The translations under genes were made by a program, and so were the position numbers. From DATAVB01 sp040414495 (GTDB lineage: Bacteria > Actinomycetota > Actinomycetes > Mycobacteriales > QHCD01), in the NCBI GenBank assembly GCA_040414495.1, contig JBEDUI010000266.1, positions 1 through 24,174 of the forward strand: a DNA stretch of 24,174 bases, given 5' to 3'. Below are positions 22,464 to 24,174 of this stretch, piece by piece (within the stretch, counting starts at the first letter, position 1; each line of letters opens with the position of its first letter). The notes beneath the pieces are model-generated. The model had not been told where the DNA came from. It saw nothing but the letters and a program-made list of their open reading frames with translations, and did no database searches.

Positions 22464-23299
22464 TTATTGACGCGCACTGCCACGCCTGGCGGACCTGGCC
22501 GTACCAACCGCCGGTGCCCGACGCCGAAAGCCGCGGTTCGATCGATGCCCTGCTGTGGGAAATGGACCGCTGGGGAATCGACCGCGCATTCCTCGTCTGC
22601 GCGCGGATCGACGACAACCCGGACAACAACGAATACGGGGCCGAGGCGGCCGCCGCGCACCCGGACCGGATTCTGCAGGTCGCGGACGTCGACTGTTCCT
22701 GGTGGCCCACCTACCACACCTCCGGTGCCGCCGACCGACTGCGCGAGGCGGCCAAACGCTACCCCATCGTCGGATTCACCCATTACGTCGACCAACCCGA
22801 TGGCTGGTTCACCTCGCCCGACGGGCTGGAATTCTTCGCCACCGCGGCCGAACTGAACCTCGTTCCCAGCATCGCCGCCGCACCGGCCTGGCAACCGCAG
22901 ATCCGCGAGATCGCCCTGCGATTTCCCACGTTGCCGATTCTGTGCCACCACCTCGGCGGCATGCAGGTCGGCGAACCGGTCGAGGAATTGCTGCGGTCGG
23001 CCGACGTACCCAACATCCTGCTGAAAGTGTCCGGTTTTCAATACGCCTCGATGGACGACTGGGATTTCCCGTACAACACTGCGCGGGAACAGTTCCGACC
23101 GGTGGCCGAGGCCTTCGGCCCGCGCCGGCTGGTCTGGGGCTCGGACTTTCCGGCCTCACGCGACAAACTGACGTACCGGCAGGCGATCGAGGTGGTGCGG
23201 ACGCACTGCGATTTCTTCGACGACGAGGCAATGGAGTGGGTATTCGGGCGGACCCTCCAGCACATACTCGAAACCCGCCGCCCGCTCGGAGGAGAATAA
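22460..23299 (+). CDS. Amidohydrolase family 2 protein (TIM-barrel hydrolase or decarboxylase)
   Basis: A 279-residue metal-type TIM-barrel enzyme starting M-I-I-D-A-H-C-H-A-W (HxH at residues 6-8). The conserved later histidines are in L-P-I-L-C-H-H-L-G-G (His163/His164), and the conserved aspartate is present in V-W-G-S-D-F-P-A (Asp229), unlike the amidohydrolase at the left end of the window. Family members hydrolyse lactones or decarboxylate ring or keto acids. In this operon, opening of a sugar lactone produced by a Gfo/Idh dehydrogenase is the simplest guess. The ATG overlaps the upstream TGA (ATGA), and the stop TAA is immediately followed by the ATG of the ABM-fold gene. Confidence 0.87.
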   Translation: MIIDAHCHAWRTWPYQPPVPDAESRGSIDALLWEMDRWGIDRAFLVCARIDDNPDNNEYGAEAAAAHPDRILQVADVDCSWWPTYHTSGAADRLREAAKRYPIVGFTHYVDQPDGWFTSPDGLEFFATAAELNLVPSIAAAPAWQPQIREIALRFPTLPILCHHLGGMQVGEPVEELLRSADVPNILLKVSGFQYASMDDWDFPYNTAREQFRPVAEAFGPRRLVWGSDFPASRDKLTYRQAIEVVRTHCDFFDDEAMEWVFGRTLQHILETRRPLGGE

Positions 23300-23593
23300 A
23301 TGATCGTCCTGGTAGCGAAATACCACGTCACCGCCGGAAACTCCGACAAGGTCGCGGAGGCGTTGGGCCGGATGGCGCCACTGGTGGCCAAACACGAGCC
23401 CGGCTGCACGCTTTATCAGGCGAGCCGCTCGACTGAGACCGACGATTTGTTCCTACTGTATGAGCAGTACGAGAACGCCGAGGCGTTGGCCGCGCACCGG
23501 GAAACGCCGCATTTCCAAGAAATCATCGAGGGCGAGGTCGTCCCGTTGTTGGCCAAGCGGGAACGGGAAGTCTACGAGCTCGTGGTCGGCTGA
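23300..23593 (+). CDS. Small ABM-fold protein (antibiotic biosynthesis monooxygenase family, YgiN-like)
   Basis: A 97-residue protein with a dimeric alpha/beta-barrel (ABM) pattern: V-L-V-A-K-Y-H-V near the N-terminus, L-V-A-K-H-E-P-G-C-T-L-Y-Q-A-S-R in the middle, and L-L-Y-E-Q-Y-E-N-A-E-A-L-A-A-H plus H-F-Q-E-I towards the end, all common in the YgiN-like branch. Related small barrels act as cofactor-free monooxygenases, isomerases or mutarotases, so in a sugar operon a mutarotase- or isomerase-like role is possible (inference). The start directly follows the amidohydrolase TAA, with GGAGGAG about 7 bases upstream. Its stop overlaps the ATG of the next gene, so it is fully embedded in the operon. 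Confidence 0.85.
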   Translation: MIVLVAKYHVTAGNSDKVAEALGRMAPLVAKHEPGCTLYQASRSTETDDLFLLYEQYENAEALAAHRETPHFQEIIEGEVVPLLAKREREVYELVVG

Positions 23594-24174
23594 TGCGGCT
23601 CGTCCCGTTCTCGATACCTGGTCCGCTGGGCCCGTTACGCCGACTCGGCGTGCTGAGCGGAACCGATGCGGTCATCGACATTACGGCGGCGACCCGCGAC
23701 CGGTTTCTGGCCGAAGGACTGGCGGCCGAGGCAGCGGACCGGATCGCCGAGGCGATCACGCCACCCCGGGTGGTTGATTTCATCGCGGCCGGTCATCTGG
23801 CGCTCGATGCAGCAGCGTTGACAATGGAATGGACCGGCGATACGACCTGGCGTTGTCCGCTGACCGATGTGGAGCGCTTGCCGGCGGTGCCCGATGCCCC
23901 GCTGCTGCGGGATTTCATGGCGTTCGAGGGTCACCTGCGTAACATCTATCCCCGACTCGGGCGGGAGATTCCGGCCGAATGGTACGAGTTTCCCGCCTAT
24001 TACAAGGGAAATACGGCCAGCCTCGGCGCCGACGGCGATGTGGTGGTGGTTCCGCCGTACGCCGATGAAGTGGATTTCGAATTCGAGTTCGCCGCGGTCA
24101 TCGGCCGCGGCGGGTCCGACATTCCGGCCGCGAAGGCACGGGAGCACATTTACGGATACACCATCTACAACGAC
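23593..24174 (+). CDS. Fumarylacetoacetate hydrolase (FAH) family protein, 3' end outside window
   Basis: The frame opens at ATG 23593, overlapping the preceding TGA, and stays open to the last base, giving 194 residues without a stop. FAH-family features are clear: L-L-R-D-F-M-A-F-E-G-H-L-R-N (about 104-117), E-W-Y-E-F-P-A-Y-Y-K-G-N (129-140), then P-P-Y-A-D-E-V-D-F-E-F-E-F-A-A-V-I-G-R (Glu163 and Glu165 as metal ligands) and Y-G-Y-T-I-Y-N-D at the end (Asp194, likely third ligand). The family hydrolyses carbon-carbon bonds of diketo acids or dehydrates keto sugar acids, including the 2,4-diketo-3-deoxy-L-rhamnonate hydrolase of the L-rhamnose route. It would supply the final cleavage step of the operon. 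The rest of the domain lies beyond the window. Confidence 0.9.
   Translation, partial: MRLVPFSIPGPLGPLRRLGVLSGTDAVIDITAATRDRFLAEGLAAEAADRIAEAITPPRVVDFIAAGHLALDAAALTMEWTGDTTWRCPLTDVERLPAVPDAPLLRDFMAFEGHLRNIYPRLGREIPAEWYEFPAYYKGNTASLGADGDVVVVPPYADEVDFEFEFAAVIGRGGSDIPAAKAREHIYGYTIYND

Overview
The window is about 24 kb of GC-rich DNA with GTG and TTG starts, G+C-rich third codon positions and strong GGAGG-type ribosome binding sites. The gene content fits an actinomycete: a DUF5709 acidic protein, a formylglycine-generating enzyme, CUT1 sugar ABC genes without a local ATPase, and an AraC regulator. I cannot name the genus. No rRNA, tRNA, CRISPR array, insertion sequence or phage gene was seen. 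Coding density is high and no gene-free stretch exceeds 300 bases.

Left part (1-9.2 kb). It opens with the end of a plus-strand operon: the C-terminus of an enoyl-CoA hydratase, then a COG3618-type amidohydrolase. Convergent to these is metH, the full-length cobalamin-dependent methionine synthase. Its leader carries a well-formed S-adenosylhomocysteine (SAH) riboswitch whose 3' P1 strand overlaps an anti-Shine-Dalgarno sequence. Next come a small four-helix membrane protein, a DUF5709 protein and a formylglycine-generating enzyme that keeps both catalytic cysteines. A type-B carboxylesterase and a GNAT acetyltransferase follow on the minus strand.

Right part (9.2-24.2 kb). This is a carbohydrate-catabolism locus built from several operons. 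(a) A minus-strand unit has a Gfo/Idh/MocA dehydrogenase overlapping a secreted DUF5722 protein (glycosidase-like) and may run on into the GNAT and esterase genes. (b) Divergent from it is a lone enolase-superfamily gene that closely resembles L-rhamnonate dehydratase. (c) A minus-strand unit has an AraC regulator with an unusual C-terminal beta-sandwich extension, followed by a sugar-binding lipoprotein and two permeases. (d) Divergent from the regulator is a tightly overlapping plus-strand operon: a second Gfo/Idh/MocA dehydrogenase, a VOC protein, a galactonate-dehydratase-like enolase-superfamily protein, a D-2-hydroxyacid dehydrogenase, a TIM-barrel amidohydrolase, a small ABM-fold protein and an FAH-family hydrolase cut by the window end.

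Taken together, the right part looks like uptake and non-phosphorylative oxidation of a sugar or glycoside. A plausible order is oxidation (Gfo/Idh), lactone or ring opening (amidohydrolase), dehydration to a 2-keto-3-deoxy acid (enolase superfamily) and cleavage of a diketo acid (FAH family), as in the known L-rhamnose and L-fucose diketo-hydrolase routes. The real substrate is not determined by the sequence. The most distinctive observations are the metH SAH switch, the AraC-beta-sandwich fusion, the Asp-to-Glu metal-ligand change in the second enolase-superfamily enzyme, and a perfect inverted repeat lying over the promoter of the plus-strand operon.
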